Of a stretch of DNA of 64,000 nt, positions 1 through 11,719 are shown piece by piece. The notes under the pieces were generated by a model that was not told the origin of the DNA, did no database searches, and was given only the letters and a program-made list of their open reading frames with translations. A program made the position numbers and the translations under genes. This DNA comes from Streptomyces griseus subsp. griseus (GTDB lineage Bacteria > Actinomycetota > Actinomycetes > Streptomycetales > Streptomycetaceae): the NCBI RefSeq assembly GCF_000720255.1, contig NZ_JOJE01000031.1:62001-126000 (forward strand), read 5' to 3'. The first letter of the stretch is position 1; each line of letters begins with the position of its first letter.

Positions 1-1379
1 AGGCGCTGCGCACGGCCATGACGGGGCTGCGTGCGGCCATGGCCGGCATGGAGCTCGGGGCCACCGCTCGGCTGCCGGTGAGCCTGCCCCGGCCCGGTGC
101 GCAGGCGGACGTCCACGCCTTCATCGGGGCTCTGGACCTGTCGTTCCGCGCCCAGGAACTGGGCTTCGCGACGCTTCAGATCGCCGGCAACGTGGATCTG
201 GCGGCAGCGGCGGAACGGCGCAGCTGGCCGGAGCGGCTGCTCGGCCTCGAACCGGGTGGGCCCGCCCGGCCGCTGGCCTCGGCGCGGGAGCGGGCCGTCG
301 CCCATCTGCGGCCGGGCTCGGTCTGGCTGCACAACAGCCTCCGGGGGGCGGTGGGCCTCGGCATCGCGGTCGGCCTGGTGAAGGCGACGGACGTGCAGCA
401 CTCGTTCTGGGTGCTCCTGGGCACCCTCTCGGTGCTGCGCTCGAACGCGCTCAACACCGGCCAGAACGCGGTCCGCGCCCTCGGCGGCACAATCGTGGGA
501 TCCGTCGTCGGAGCCGTGCTGCTCCAGCTCATCACCCATCACGGCACCGCGCTGTGGTTCCTGCTGCCGCTCGCCGTGCTGATCGCGGGCATCGCTCCGG
601 CCGCCGTGTCGTTCGCCGCGGGGCAGGCGGCCTTCACCCTCACGCTGGCCATCCTGTTCAACATCGGCAAGCAGCCCGACTGGCACATCGTGCTGCTACG
701 CATCCAGGACATCGCACTGGGCTGTGCGGTGAGCGTGCTCGTGGGCCTGTTCCTGTGGCCGCGCGGCGCCGCGGCGGCCGTCCACCGGGCCCTCGCCGAG
801 GCGTACACGGACAGTGCCCGCTATCTCGCGGGGGCCGTCGAGTACGCCGTGGGCCGCTGTGGCACCCACCCCTCCCCGGCGGGCGCGCCGCTGACGCAGA
901 GCCGTGAGGCGGCGGCCGCCGCGCGCAGGCTCGACGACGCCTTCCGGGGCTTCCTGGCCGAGCGGGGCGCGAAGCCCCTGTCGCTGGCGGACATGACCAC
1001 CCTGGTCACCGGCATCGTTGGCCTGCGGCTCGCCGCCGACGCGGTGCTGGGGCTGTGGCAGCGTTCGCGCGAGCGGCACGCGGGGACGGACCGCGCCGAG
1101 GCACGACTGGTGCTCCAGGGCGCGGCGGGCCGGGTGACCGGCTGGTACGCGGACCTGGCCGTGAGCCTCGCCGGGCACGCGGCCGTCCGGGACCCGATGC
1201 CGCGCCACCCCGTGGGCGAGGCGACGCTGGTCGCCTCACTCGACCGCGATCTGCGCGACGACGACGGGAGGGCCTCCGACACGGCGGTGCGCATCATCTG
1301 GACCGTCGACCACCTCAATGCGGCGAGACGACTTCAGCCGACTCTGGCGGCCGCGGCCCGGTCCGACGGTGCAGGGTGA
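1..1379 (+). CDS. FUSC family membrane protein, 5' end outside the window
   Basis: The reading frame is open from the first base of the window, so the true start lies upstream; the first ATG seen is at 18. The visible 450 or so residues are the C-terminal half of a FUSC (fusaric-acid-resistance-like) protein. A cluster of hydrophobic helices around residues 110-250 (segment with VLLGTLSVLRSNALNTGQ, then helices ending near FLWPRG) is followed by a soluble alpha-helical tail rich in Arg and Ala. Proteins of this family are inner-membrane proteins thought to export aromatic acids or similar compounds; the substrate here cannot be inferred. It ends about 100 bp before the sirtuin gene and is probably not in the same operon. 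The family assignment rests on the membrane pattern and the conserved RSNALNTGQNAVRALGGT block. Confidence 0.8.
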   Translation, partial: ALRTAMTGLRAAMAGMELGATARLPVSLPRPGAQADVHAFIGALDLSFRAQELGFATLQIAGNVDLAAAAERRSWPERLLGLEPGGPARPLASARERAVAHLRPGSVWLHNSLRGAVGLGIAVGLVKATDVQHSFWVLLGTLSVLRSNALNTGQNAVRALGGTIVGSVVGAVLLQLITHHGTALWFLLPLAVLIAGIAPAAVSFAAGQAAFTLTLAILFNIGKQPDWHIVLLRIQDIALGCAVSVLVGLFLWPRGAAAAVHRALAEAYTDSARYLAGAVEYAVGRCGTHPSPAGAPLTQSREAAAAARRLDDAFRGFLAERGAKPLSLADMTTLVTGIVGLRLAADAVLGLWQRSRERHAGTDRAEARLVLQGAAGRVTGWYADLAVSLAGHAAVRDPMPRHPVGEATLVASLDRDLRDDDGRASDTAVRIIWTVDHLNAARRLQPTLAAAARSDGAG

Positions 1380-1447
1380 CGCCGGTGTCGGGTTTTGACC
1401 ATCGCGCGTCGCGATCCGGCCCCGTCCCGCGCGGGGCTTCCTCCTAG

Positions 1448-4194
<2,747 letters not shown>

Positions 4195-4201
4195 CAGCTC
4201 G

Positions 4202-4516
4202 TCAGCCCTCGCGACGGTGGCGGCGGCCGCGCACCTGACGGTCGGTGAGCCGTCGGCTCGCAGGACACGGATCCCGACGAGGTCGGCGGCGGGTCCGCTC
4301 TCGCGGAAGTGGAACCGGGAGCGGACGAGCGCGGGGGTGCACGGTGGGCAGTTCGGCCTCGGGGGCGTCGCGTACGGCGGTCGAGAAGCGCTCCGGGACC
4401 CGCGGTGCCGATGTCGCCTCCCGCACACCGCCGCGGCCGTTGAGGACACGGTCGACGGTGGCCGCACTCGGTCCGGCCCGACGGGCGATCTCCTTGAGCG
4501 TGCAGGGGTGCCGCAC
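4202..4516 (-). pseudogene. LacI-family regulator remnant
   Basis: Reading leftward from a GTG at 4516 (GGGAAG upstream), the first residues are a LacI DNA-binding helix-turn-helix, TLKEIARRAGPSAATVDRVL, followed by NGRGGVRE. After roughly 40 residues the similarity jumps into another frame, where RFHFRESGPAADLVGIRVL resembles the start of a LacI effector domain, and the sequence then ends against the 3' end of the macrodomain gene. It is therefore truncated and frameshifted. The intact protein would have about 340 residues; only about a third is left. An unusual Pro replaces the common Val in the recognition-helix region (AGPSAAT). A protein consisting of the headpiece alone is possible but unlikely to be stable. 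Confidence 0.6.
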
Positions 4517-4536
4517 GCCCGCTTCCCGCGATGTGC

Positions 4537-4558
4537 TGATGTGTTTTTGATGTGTTTT
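4537..4558. repeat. perfect 11-bp tandem direct repeat in a promoter region
   Basis: The 11-base unit TGATGTGTTTT occurs twice without a gap, and a further GATGTG lies just to the left at 4530. The stretch is strikingly AT-rich for this genome and sits about 70 bases before the phytanoyl-CoA dioxygenase-like gene and just before the LacI remnant on the other strand. Direct repeats spaced by one helical turn are a usual binding layout for activators, so it may be a regulator site for one or both genes; this is inference. Confidence 0.55.
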
Positions 4559-4626
4559 CGCGCATTGAATGATGGGTTCGGGTTCCCCAGACTGACAGAG
4601 GAGCAAGGACGGCGAAAGGACCAGGA

Positions 4627-5805
4627 ATGTCCCTCACAGGTGCGGGAGCACGGACCTGGCTGACCGAGGCGGACTGCGATCTCGAGGCGTTCCGCTCCCT
4701 CGTCGAGCAGCGCACCGACCCGGCCGACCACCCCTCGGCCGAGCGGGTCGAGCAGAACGTTCCGCTCTACGACAGCGAACGACTCCGCTCCCTGACGGCC
4801 ACCCCGGAGGGCCGCCGGACGGTGCAGGGCGAACTGATCCGCACCCTGCTGGACGGGCCGGGCATCGTCGTCCTGCAGCGGGCCTTCACCGACGCCGGTG
4901 CCGTGGACGGCATGTCCCGGGTCTTTTGGACCCTGATCGAGGAGGAACGTGCCTCCGGCGCGGCCCGCGGCGACCACTTCGCCGAGCCCGGCGCCAACGA
5001 CCGGCTCTGGAGCGCGCTGGACAAGGTGGCCGTGCGGGCGCCGGAGGTGTTCGCCGACTACTACGGCAACGACATGCTGGAGCTGGTCGCCGAGGCCTGG
5101 CTCGGCCCCGCCTACCAGGTCACCTCACAGGTCAACGTGGTCAACCCGGGTGGCGCGGCACAGAGCGCGCACCGTGACTACCACCTCGGCTTCCTCACCC
5201 GGGAGCGCGCCGCCGCCCACCCTGCGCACGTCCACCGCCTCTCCCCCGTACTGACGCTGCAAGGCGCGGTCGCCCACTGCGACATGCCGGTGGAATCGGG
5301 ACCGACGCTGTATCTGCCGCACTCGCAGAAGTTCGAGCCGGGCTATCTGGCCTGGCGGCTCCCGCGGTTCGTCGCGTACTTCGACGCCCATCACGTCCAG
5401 CTCCCGCTGGACAAGGGAGACGCGGTGTTCTTCAACCCCGCTCTCTTCCACGCGGCCGGACACAACCGCTCGGCCGGCATCAGGCGCATGGCGAACCTGC
5501 TCCAGATCTCGTCCGCGTTCGGCCGTGCCATGGAGACGGTGGACCGCGAGGCGATGGCGAACGCGCTCTTCCCGGTGCTGCTGCGCCGCAAGGCCGAGGG
5601 CGCCTCGGAGGACTGGCTGCGCCGGGTGGTCGCGGCCACCGCCGAGGGCTACCCCTTCCCCACCGACCTGGACCTCGACCCGCCCGTCGACGGCCTCGCC
5701 CCACCCTCCCAGGCCGACATGGTCCGCCGGGCCGTCGACGAGGAGTGGGCCCCCGAACGCCTCCGCCAGGAACTCCAGGCGGCGACGAAGCGTCGCCGGA
5801 CCTGA
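4627..5805 (+). CDS. phytanoyl-CoA dioxygenase (PhyH) family protein
   Basis: A 392-residue protein of the Fe(II)/2-oxoglutarate oxygenase superfamily. The double-stranded beta-helix core is visible: the iron-binding His-x-Asp is in SAHRDYH (about residue 180), and a distal His plus Arg follow in FHAAGHNRSAGIRR (about residue 285). Such enzymes hydroxylate small organic substrates; the substrate here is not predictable. The ATG at 4627 is preceded by GGCGAAAGGA. The upstream region has tandem 11-bp repeats likely to matter for control. A LacI gene follows 90 bases downstream but has its own promoter. The length fits family members annotated in actinobacteria. Confidence 0.85.
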   Translation: MSLTGAGARTWLTEADCDLEAFRSLVEQRTDPADHPSAERVEQNVPLYDSERLRSLTATPEGRRTVQGELIRTLLDGPGIVVLQRAFTDAGAVDGMSRVFWTLIEEERASGAARGDHFAEPGANDRLWSALDKVAVRAPEVFADYYGNDMLELVAEAWLGPAYQVTSQVNVVNPGGAAQSAHRDYHLGFLTRERAAAHPAHVHRLSPVLTLQGAVAHCDMPVESGPTLYLPHSQKFEPGYLAWRLPRFVAYFDAHHVQLPLDKGDAVFFNPALFHAAGHNRSAGIRRMANLLQISSAFGRAMETVDREAMANALFPVLLRRKAEGASEDWLRRVVAATAEGYPFPTDLDLDPPVDGLAPPSQADMVRRAVDEEWAPERLRQELQAATKRRRT

Positions 5806-5858
5806 CGAGGACGTCGGGGCCGGCGCGCGTCAGACAGGGGTGTCTCCGTTACGATCTC

Positions 5859-5912
5859 TTGACTCACTCCGTGTGACCGGTCACAATCTCGGCATGAATA
5901 TGACCGGTCACA
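5859..5912 (+). promoter_or_regulatory. promoter with two copies of a palindromic operator
   Basis: TTGACT (5859-5864) and CACAAT (5882-5887) are spaced 17 bases and make a good sigma-70-like promoter. The perfect palindrome TGTGACCGGTCACA (5872-5885) overlaps the -10 element, and a second copy with one mismatch (TATGACCGGTCACA, 5899-5912) covers the first codons of the LacI gene. This is the classic layout of negative autoregulation by a LacI repressor. The expected start of transcription falls at or within a base or two of the ATG at 5894. Confidence 0.75.
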
Positions 5913-6934
5913 CAAAGCGTCCCGCGAGCATCAGGGACGTCGCGCGGGCCGCCGGGGTCTCGTACCAGACCGTCTCCCGGGTGATCAACGATCACCCCAG
6001 TGTCAAGCAGTCCACCCGGGAACGGGTAGTCGCCGCCATCGACGAACTCGGCTTCCGGCGCAACGCCACCGCCCTCGCCCTCGCCAGCGGCCGCACCAAG
6101 AGCGTGACCGTGCTCACCTCCAACACCACCCACTACGGCTACGCCTCCATCCTCCAGGGCATCGAGGAGGCCGCCCGCGCCGCGTCCTACGCGGTCGGGA
6201 TCGGAGTCCTGGAATCCGACGAGGACTCCGCCGTCGCCGCGGAGGTGCAGCGGGCGGCGGACGCCGGCGGCGGACTGATCGTGATCGCCTACGATCCGGC
6301 CGGGGTACGGGCACTGGGCGCCGTCCCCGGTGACCTGCCGGTCGTCGGCGTGGTCGAGACTCCGGCGACCCCGCCCGGCGGCGACCGCCCCTGGGTGTGG
6401 ACCGACGACCGCGAGGCCGCCTACCAGGCGACACGGCATCTGCTGTCCCTCGGCCATGAGACCGTGCACTACGCCGCCATCCCGTCCAGCACCCGGCGCA
6501 CCAGCGCCCGCACCAGCGGCTGGCGCCAGGCGCTGCGGGAGGCCGGGGCACCGGAACACCGTCCAGTGCAGGGCAGTTGGGGCCCGGCGGGCGGTCACGC
6601 GGCGGGCCGGCAACTGGCGCAGGACCCGTCCGTCACCGCGATCCTCTGCGGCAACGACGACCTCGCCCTCGGGGTACTGCGTGCCCTGTACGAGGCCGGC
6701 CGGTCCGTCCCCGGCGAGGTCAGCGTCGCCGGGTTCGACGACGCCCCGCACGCCGCCTATCTGACTCCGTCCCTGACGACCGTACGTCTGGACTTCACCG
6801 GCCTGGGACGGGCCGCGTTCGCGCTGCTGCACGACGTTGTCGAGGAGTCCGCGCGAATCGCGCCGCACCCCGTCTCCGTTCCGGAGCTGGTCGTGCGGGA
6901 GAGCTCGGGGCCGCCGCCGTCCACCGATCACTGA
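5894..6934 (+). CDS. LacI-family transcriptional regulator
   Basis: A full-length LacI/GalR repressor of 346 residues. The headpiece helix-turn-helix is IRDVARAAGVSYQTVSRVIN (about residues 13-32), followed by the hinge helix region NATALALASGRT and a periplasmic-binding-protein-like effector domain with the usual CGNDDLALGVLRAL and VAGFDD motifs. Two ATGs (5894 and 5900) are in frame. There is no Shine-Dalgarno sequence before either, and the -10 box ends only six bases upstream, so translation is probably leaderless. The paired operators in its own promoter suggest autoregulation. The large secreted hydrolase gene starts 160 bases downstream on the same strand and is the likely second target. 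The sugar effector is unknown. Confidence 0.9.
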   Translation: MNMTGHTKRPASIRDVARAAGVSYQTVSRVINDHPSVKQSTRERVVAAIDELGFRRNATALALASGRTKSVTVLTSNTTHYGYASILQGIEEAARAASYAVGIGVLESDEDSAVAAEVQRAADAGGGLIVIAYDPAGVRALGAVPGDLPVVGVVETPATPPGGDRPWVWTDDREAAYQATRHLLSLGHETVHYAAIPSSTRRTSARTSGWRQALREAGAPEHRPVQGSWGPAGGHAAGRQLAQDPSVTAILCGNDDLALGVLRALYEAGRSVPGEVSVAGFDDAPHAAYLTPSLTTVRLDFTGLGRAAFALLHDVVEESARIAPHPVSVPELVVRESSGPPPSTDH

Positions 6935-6998
6935 ACGTCCCGCCCGCGCCTGGAGCGGCGTCCGCTACGCCTTCTTCGTCCTGGCTGCGGTGCGCGGG

Positions 6999-7042
6999 CC
7001 GCCCTCCCGCCCAGCCTTTGCCGCCCTCCCGCGCAACCTTTG
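6999..7042. repeat. 22-bp imperfect tandem repeat before a hydrolase gene
   Basis: Two adjoining 22-base units, each starting CCGCCCTCCCGC and ending CCTTTG, match at 20 of 22 positions. They lie in the gap between the LacI gene and the secreted hydrolase gene, 56 bases before the hydrolase start. They may be a regulator site or the by-product of slippage; no known consensus is recognised. Confidence 0.45.
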
Positions 7043-7097
7043 AACATCGTGTCCGGAATCGCCAGTGGAGCCGTCAAACGACCGGAGGTCCTGCAGC

Positions 7098-9635
7098 GTG
7101 ATCGCCCCCACCCGTACGCGTCCCCATTTCAAAACCGCTCTTGTCACCACCGCACTTGGAGTCGCCGTCATGGCAGGCACCCTCCCCACCGCAGGACCGG
7201 CGGCAGCAGCCGGCCCCCAGCGCCTCACCGTCGATCTTGCCTCCTCCGAGGGGCCGGTGATGCTCGGGGCCAATGGCGCGCTGTACGGCCTCAGCGACGA
7301 CGGGGTGCCGAGCGAGGCCGCGCTGGCACCCCTGAAGATCACCAGCGTCTCGCAGAAGCCGGAGGGCGGCGCGCAGCATCCCAACGGGGACGCGCTCACC
7401 GTCTCCAAGTCGTTCTTCCGCAACGGCGGCGGTGAGGTCCTGGTGATGATGCAGGACACCTACGCCAAGTGGCCGTACGAGGACCTCGGTATCGACGACT
7501 ACCTCCCCAAGGTCGACAAGATCGCCAAGGAGGTGGCGGCCGATCCGAACAGCGACCGCTTCGTCTACATCCCGTTCAACGAGCCCGACCAGATCTGGTA
7601 CAAGCTCGGCGTCTCCGATCAGGCGCAGTACGAGGCCAACCGCGACCGGTTCTTCAAGGACTGGAAGACGGTGTACGAGCGCATCCGAGCGATCGACCCC
7701 GACGCGAGGATCGCCGGTCCCAACGAAGCCGGTTACCACTCCCGCCTGTTGAAGGACTTCCTCGCCTTCGCCAAGCGCGAGAACGTGCTGCCCCAGGTGA
7801 CGACCTGGCACGAGCTGGACTCCGGCTCGCTGCGCGACTTCCAGGCGCACTACGACGACTACCGGTCGATCGAGCGTGCGGTGGGGATCGCTCCCCTGCC
7901 GGTCAACATCGACGAGTACGCCAACCGTCGCGACCTGTCGGTACCCGGGCAACTCGTGCAGTGGGTCTCGATGTTCGAGCGGAACAAGGTCTTCGCCAAC
8001 CAGGCGTACTGGGACGCCGCCGGCAACCTCAGCGGCAATGTGGCGCGCTCCAACATCCCCAACGGCGGCTGGTGGTTCTTCCGTTGGTACGCGGGCCTGA
8101 CCGGTGACACCGTCAAGGTGACCCCGCCGCAGGCCAACACCATCGACACCCTCCAGGGCCTCGCCTCCCTCGACACCTCGCGCCGCCAGGCCCAGGTCCT
8201 GCTCGGCGGCTCGGACGGTGACGCGGACGTCGTGGTCGAGAACGTCTCCGGGTCCCTCTTCGGCCGCACGGTCACCGCGACCGTCGCCGAGGCCGCCTGG
8301 TCCGGCTACGAGGGTCAGCACCGGGCGCCCCGCGTCCTCGCCCGCACGAAGGTGAGGGTCGCCGACGACGGCACGGTGAGTGTCCCGCTGCGCGGCCTGC
8401 ACAAGATGTCCGCGTACCGGATCGTCCTCACCCCCGGCGGTTCGGGCACTCCGGCCGCCGCGTCCGTCCCCTGGTCGGCGTCCCACGAGGCCGAGGACGC
8501 GGCCATCACCGACGGCAAGGTCTACACCCAGGGCACGGTGAGCAACGCCAACGGCTACGCGGCCTCCGGCACGAAGGACGTCGGCTCCCTCAACGCCGCC
8601 ACCAGCAAGGTGGACTTCACGGTGAACGTGCCCGAGACGGGGACGTACGACCTGGCGATCCTGTACGGCAACCAGTCCGGAGCGCCTGCCACCCAGAAGC
8701 TGTCGGTCGACGGCGGGGAGCCGGTCATCGTCACCTACCCGTCCACCGAGAACTGGACCTACCGCGCCAAGAAGGACGTCACGGTACGGCTCACCGCCGG
8801 CACCCACGTGCTGTCCCTGGCGAAGGGCGACGCCGAGGTCACCCTGGACCGCGTCGACCTGACGGCACGCACCGGCAGGCCGTCCACGTCGTACGAGGCC
8901 ACGCTCGCCGACATCAGTGGCAGGCCGTCGTACGACTACTCCTCGTCGGCCGGGGTGGGCACGGGTGCCCTCGTGCTGCGCTCGGGCGACAAGGCGGTCT
9001 TCGACGTCTACGCGCCGCGCGACGGCTACTACACGGTGGTGCCGCGGGCTTCGGCGGCGCTCCAGCTGGCGTTGCACGGGGAGAAGGTGGCCGCGGCGCC
9101 GGGCCGGACGCTCAGGCTCTACCTGGTGGCGGGCAACAACCGGGTCGCGGTGACGGCCCGGCACGCCGCGGTCCGCTCCCTCGACGTCTCCGGCGACGGA
9201 TCCGACACCGGCACGCTCTCCTACGAGGGCGCTTCCGCGACCCTCGCGGGCGGCGCCAAGCTCGTCGGCTCGGCCCACGCCTCCTCCGGGTCGTACATCG
9301 GATGGCTCGGCAACAGTGCCGACAGCACCGCCGAGTTCACGGTGAACGCGCCCAGGCCCGGGCGCTACCTGCTGGTCGTCCACTACGCGCACAACGACCG
9401 CCGCGACAACGGCCACGCCTACAACACCGACATCATGTCCCGCACCGCGGACATCGCGGTGGGGAGCGGTGCCCCGCGGAAGGTCACCTTCAAGAACACC
9501 TGGAGCTGGGACGACTACTGGACGGTGGGCGTCCCCGTCGACCTCGTCCGGGGCTCCAACACGGTGACGTTCGGCAATGCGACCGCGTGGGCCCCGAACA
9601 TCGACCGCATCGAACTGGGCCGCGTCGTCGGCTGA
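7098..9635 (+). CDS. secreted clan GH-A-like glycoside hydrolase with C-terminal carbohydrate-binding modules
   Basis: An 845-residue exported enzyme. The signal peptide spans about residues 1-38 (charged start, hydrophobic helix, small residues at the AAAA cleavage site). A TIM-barrel-like domain runs to about residue 450; the acid/base Glu is in FNEP (E162) and the probable nucleophile Glu in IDEYAN (E273), the clan GH-A arrangement. The remainder holds at least two beta-sandwich modules that begin with the SHEAEDA and YEATLAD patterns of CBM35/CBM6-like domains. GTG 7098 is chosen because GGAGG lies nine bases before it. A paralogue of nearly the same architecture is encoded at 26163. The exact GH family and substrate are not assigned. 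The upstream LacI gene is the likely regulator. Confidence 0.82.
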   Translation: MIAPTRTRPHFKTALVTTALGVAVMAGTLPTAGPAAAAGPQRLTVDLASSEGPVMLGANGALYGLSDDGVPSEAALAPLKITSVSQKPEGGAQHPNGDALTVSKSFFRNGGGEVLVMMQDTYAKWPYEDLGIDDYLPKVDKIAKEVAADPNSDRFVYIPFNEPDQIWYKLGVSDQAQYEANRDRFFKDWKTVYERIRAIDPDARIAGPNEAGYHSRLLKDFLAFAKRENVLPQVTTWHELDSGSLRDFQAHYDDYRSIERAVGIAPLPVNIDEYANRRDLSVPGQLVQWVSMFERNKVFANQAYWDAAGNLSGNVARSNIPNGGWWFFRWYAGLTGDTVKVTPPQANTIDTLQGLASLDTSRRQAQVLLGGSDGDADVVVENVSGSLFGRTVTATVAEAAWSGYEGQHRAPRVLARTKVRVADDGTVSVPLRGLHKMSAYRIVLTPGGSGTPAAASVPWSASHEAEDAAITDGKVYTQGTVSNANGYAASGTKDVGSLNAATSKVDFTVNVPETGTYDLAILYGNQSGAPATQKLSVDGGEPVIVTYPSTENWTYRAKKDVTVRLTAGTHVLSLAKGDAEVTLDRVDLTARTGRPSTSYEATLADISGRPSYDYSSSAGVGTGALVLRSGDKAVFDVYAPRDGYYTVVPRASAALQLALHGEKVAAAPGRTLRLYLVAGNNRVAVTARHAAVRSLDVSGDGSDTGTLSYEGASATLAGGAKLVGSAHASSGSYIGWLGNSADSTAEFTVNAPRPGRYLLVVHYAHNDRRDNGHAYNTDIMSRTADIAVGSGAPRKVTFKNTWSWDDYWTVGVPVDLVRGSNTVTFGNATAWAPNIDRIELGRVVG

Positions 9636-9641
9636 GCCGTC

Positions 9642-9669
9642 GGCCCGGCACCTCGGCGGGTGCCGGGCC
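9642..9669 (+). terminator. hairpin terminator after the hydrolase gene
   Basis: A perfect 11-bp stem (GGCCCGGCACC paired with GGTGCCGGGCC) around a six-base loop starts seven bases after the stop codon. There is no U-run, as is common for streptomycete terminators. Confidence 0.65.
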
Positions 9670-9829
9670 TCGCCGGCCGTCCGGCCTCGTCCAGCCCTGC
9701 TGCGGACACCTCCCTGACAGGACAGGCACCGCCGTCCCCGGCGGGGAACGTGCGGGGCCGCGGAGGCGTTGACGTCTGAGAGTGGGGTGGGCCGGCCCGC
9801 CCCGCCGGTGAAGGAACGAGGACGCCAAG

Positions 9830-10084
9830 ATGAGCGAGAAGGCCCGGAAGCTGTTCGAGGCGCTCGACCTCGACCACAACGGGACCCTGACCCGCGACGA
9901 GGTGATCATCGCGCTGCGGTCGAAGGGCCCGGATCTGGCCGCCTCGGGGGATCTGCCGTTCTGGGCTCTGGGGGACGCCGACGCCTCCTCCGCCCTGTTC
10001 GACGCCGCCGACCAGAACGGGGACGCGCAACTGACCCTGGAGGAGTTCGCGGCTGTGGTGGACCGCCGTTTCGGCTGGCACTGA
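9830..10084 (+). CDS. EF-hand calcium-binding protein (calerythrin/CabD-like small protein)
   Basis: A small cytosolic protein of 84 residues with two EF-hand loops. Loop one is DLDHNGTLTRDE (about residues 13-24) and loop two DQNGDAQLTLEE (about residues 63-74); both keep Asp at position 1, Gly at 6 and Glu at 12, so both should bind calcium. Proteins of this size and layout are frequent in Streptomyces and probably buffer or sense calcium. The ATG at 9830 has AACGAGGA upstream. It stands alone between the hydrolase terminator and the ligase gene. Confidence 0.88.
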   Translation: MSEKARKLFEALDLDHNGTLTRDEVIIALRSKGPDLAASGDLPFWALGDADASSALFDAADQNGDAQLTLEEFAAVVDRRFGWH

Positions 10085-10195
10085 CCCCGGAGCGGCCCCC
10101 CTTGGACACCGACCGCTCGTCTGGTGGGGGCGGCAGGGTGGTGCGACGCTGGAGTGGAGAGGTGTCGTCCGAGGAGGGGCACCCCGGGAGGACCC

Positions 10196-11674
10196 ATGGG
10201 ACGGGACGTCCCGGCGCTGGTCTTCACCCGTGAGGACCGGCGCCGTTACCGGATCAAGATGCAGGAGTGCCTGGACGCCTTCGCGCAGATGCTGCGCGAG
10301 GCACGCTTCGAGTCGGAGCGTCCCCAGGTCGGGCTGGAGATCGAGCTGAACCTCGTCGACGACGCGGCCGAGCCGACGATGCGCAACGTCGACGTGCTCG
10401 AGGCGATCGCCGACCCCGCCTGGTCCACCGAGCTGGGCCGGTTCAACCTGGAGATCAACGTGCCGCCCCGCCGTCTCACGGAGGGCGGCCCCGACGCCTG
10501 GGAGTCCGAGATCCGCGCCGCGCTGAACCACGCCGACCAGCGCGCACGGTCCGTCGGGGCCCGGCTGCTCATGATCGGCATCCTGCCCACGCTCCGCCAG
10601 GAGGACATCGGAGAGAGTGCGCTGTCGGAGAACCCGCGCTACCGGCTGCTCAACGACCAGGTCTTCGCCGCCCGGGGCGAGGACCTGCGCATCGAGGTGG
10701 ACGGCGTGGACCGGCTGCGGACCTACGCGGACACGATCACCCCCGAAGCCGCGTGCACGAGCACCCAGTTCCACCTCCAGGTCTCACCGGAGGAGTTCCC
10801 CGCCTACTGGAACGCGGCCCAGGCCATCGCCGGGGTCCAGGTCGCGCTGGCCGCCAACGCGCCCTTCCTGTTCGGCAAGGAGCTGTGGCACGAGACCCGT
10901 ATCCCGCTCTTCGAGCAGGCGACCGACACCCGCCCGCAGGAGATCAAGGAGCAGGGGGTACGGCCCCGGGTGTGGTTCGGCGAGCGGTGGATCAACAGCG
11001 TCTTCGACCTCTTCGAGGAGAACCTGCGCTACTTCCCGGCGCTTCTGCCCGTCTGCGACGAGCAGAACCCCGTGGAGACGCTGGACCGGGGCGACATACC
11101 GGAACTCGCCGAGCTCACCCTGCACAACGGCACCATCTACCGCTGGAACCGGCCGGTCTACGCCATCGCGCACGACAAACCGCATGTGCGGGTGGAGAAC
11201 CGGGTGCTGCCCGCCGGCCCGACCGTCGCCGACACGCTCGCCAACGGCGCCTTCTACTACGGCCTCACCCGCGCCCTGGTGGAGGAGGACCGGCCGGTGT
11301 GGTCCCGGATGTCCTTCTCGGCCGCCGAGGAGAACCTGCACACGGCGGCACGGCACGGTATCGAGGCACCGCTCTACTGGCCCGGGATGGGTGAGGTGCC
11401 GGTGCCCGAACTCGTCCTGCGGCGCCTGTTGCCGCTGGCCCATCGGGGGCTGGAGCACTCCGGCATGGACGCGGCCTGGCGGGAGCCGCTGCTGGGCATC
11501 ATCGAGCAGCGGTGTGTCGCCGGCCGCAACGGAGCGGTCTGGCAGAAGGAGATGTTCCACCGCCTGGCCGCCTCCAGCGGGGCCGGCCGCCACGAGGCCC
11601 TGCGGCGCACGACGCAGCTGTACATCGACTACATGCACCTCAACGCCCCGGTGCACACCTGGCCCGTCGACTGA
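10196..11674 (+). CDS. glutamate-cysteine ligase family 2 (GCS2-type) protein
   Basis: A 492-residue ATP-dependent carboxylate-amine ligase of the GCS2 superfamily. Visible are the N-terminal VGLEIELNLVDD (about residue 45) that supplies metal-binding Glu residues, STELGRFNLEINVPP, the STQFHLQV strand and HVRVENRVLPAGPT near residue 340. Relatives join glutamate to cysteine or to another amine; actinobacteria make mycothiol instead of glutathione, so the product here is uncertain. The ATG at 10196 has GGGAGGA four bases upstream, so the spacing is tight but the match is strong. No partner gene lies beside it. A MITE-like element follows 45 bases downstream. Confidence 0.82.
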   Translation: MGRDVPALVFTREDRRRYRIKMQECLDAFAQMLREARFESERPQVGLEIELNLVDDAAEPTMRNVDVLEAIADPAWSTELGRFNLEINVPPRRLTEGGPDAWESEIRAALNHADQRARSVGARLLMIGILPTLRQEDIGESALSENPRYRLLNDQVFAARGEDLRIEVDGVDRLRTYADTITPEAACTSTQFHLQVSPEEFPAYWNAAQAIAGVQVALAANAPFLFGKELWHETRIPLFEQATDTRPQEIKEQGVRPRVWFGERWINSVFDLFEENLRYFPALLPVCDEQNPVETLDRGDIPELAELTLHNGTIYRWNRPVYAIAHDKPHVRVENRVLPAGPTVADTLANGAFYYGLTRALVEEDRPVWSRMSFSAAEENLHTAARHGIEAPLYWPGMGEVPVPELVLRRLLPLAHRGLEHSGMDAAWREPLLGIIEQRCVAGRNGAVWQKEMFHRLAASSGAGRHEALRRTTQLYIDYMHLNAPVHTWPVD

Positions 11675-11719
11675 CACAGGCGCAGCCCGGGGACCGTTCG
11701 CGACCGGGCCTGCGGAGGG

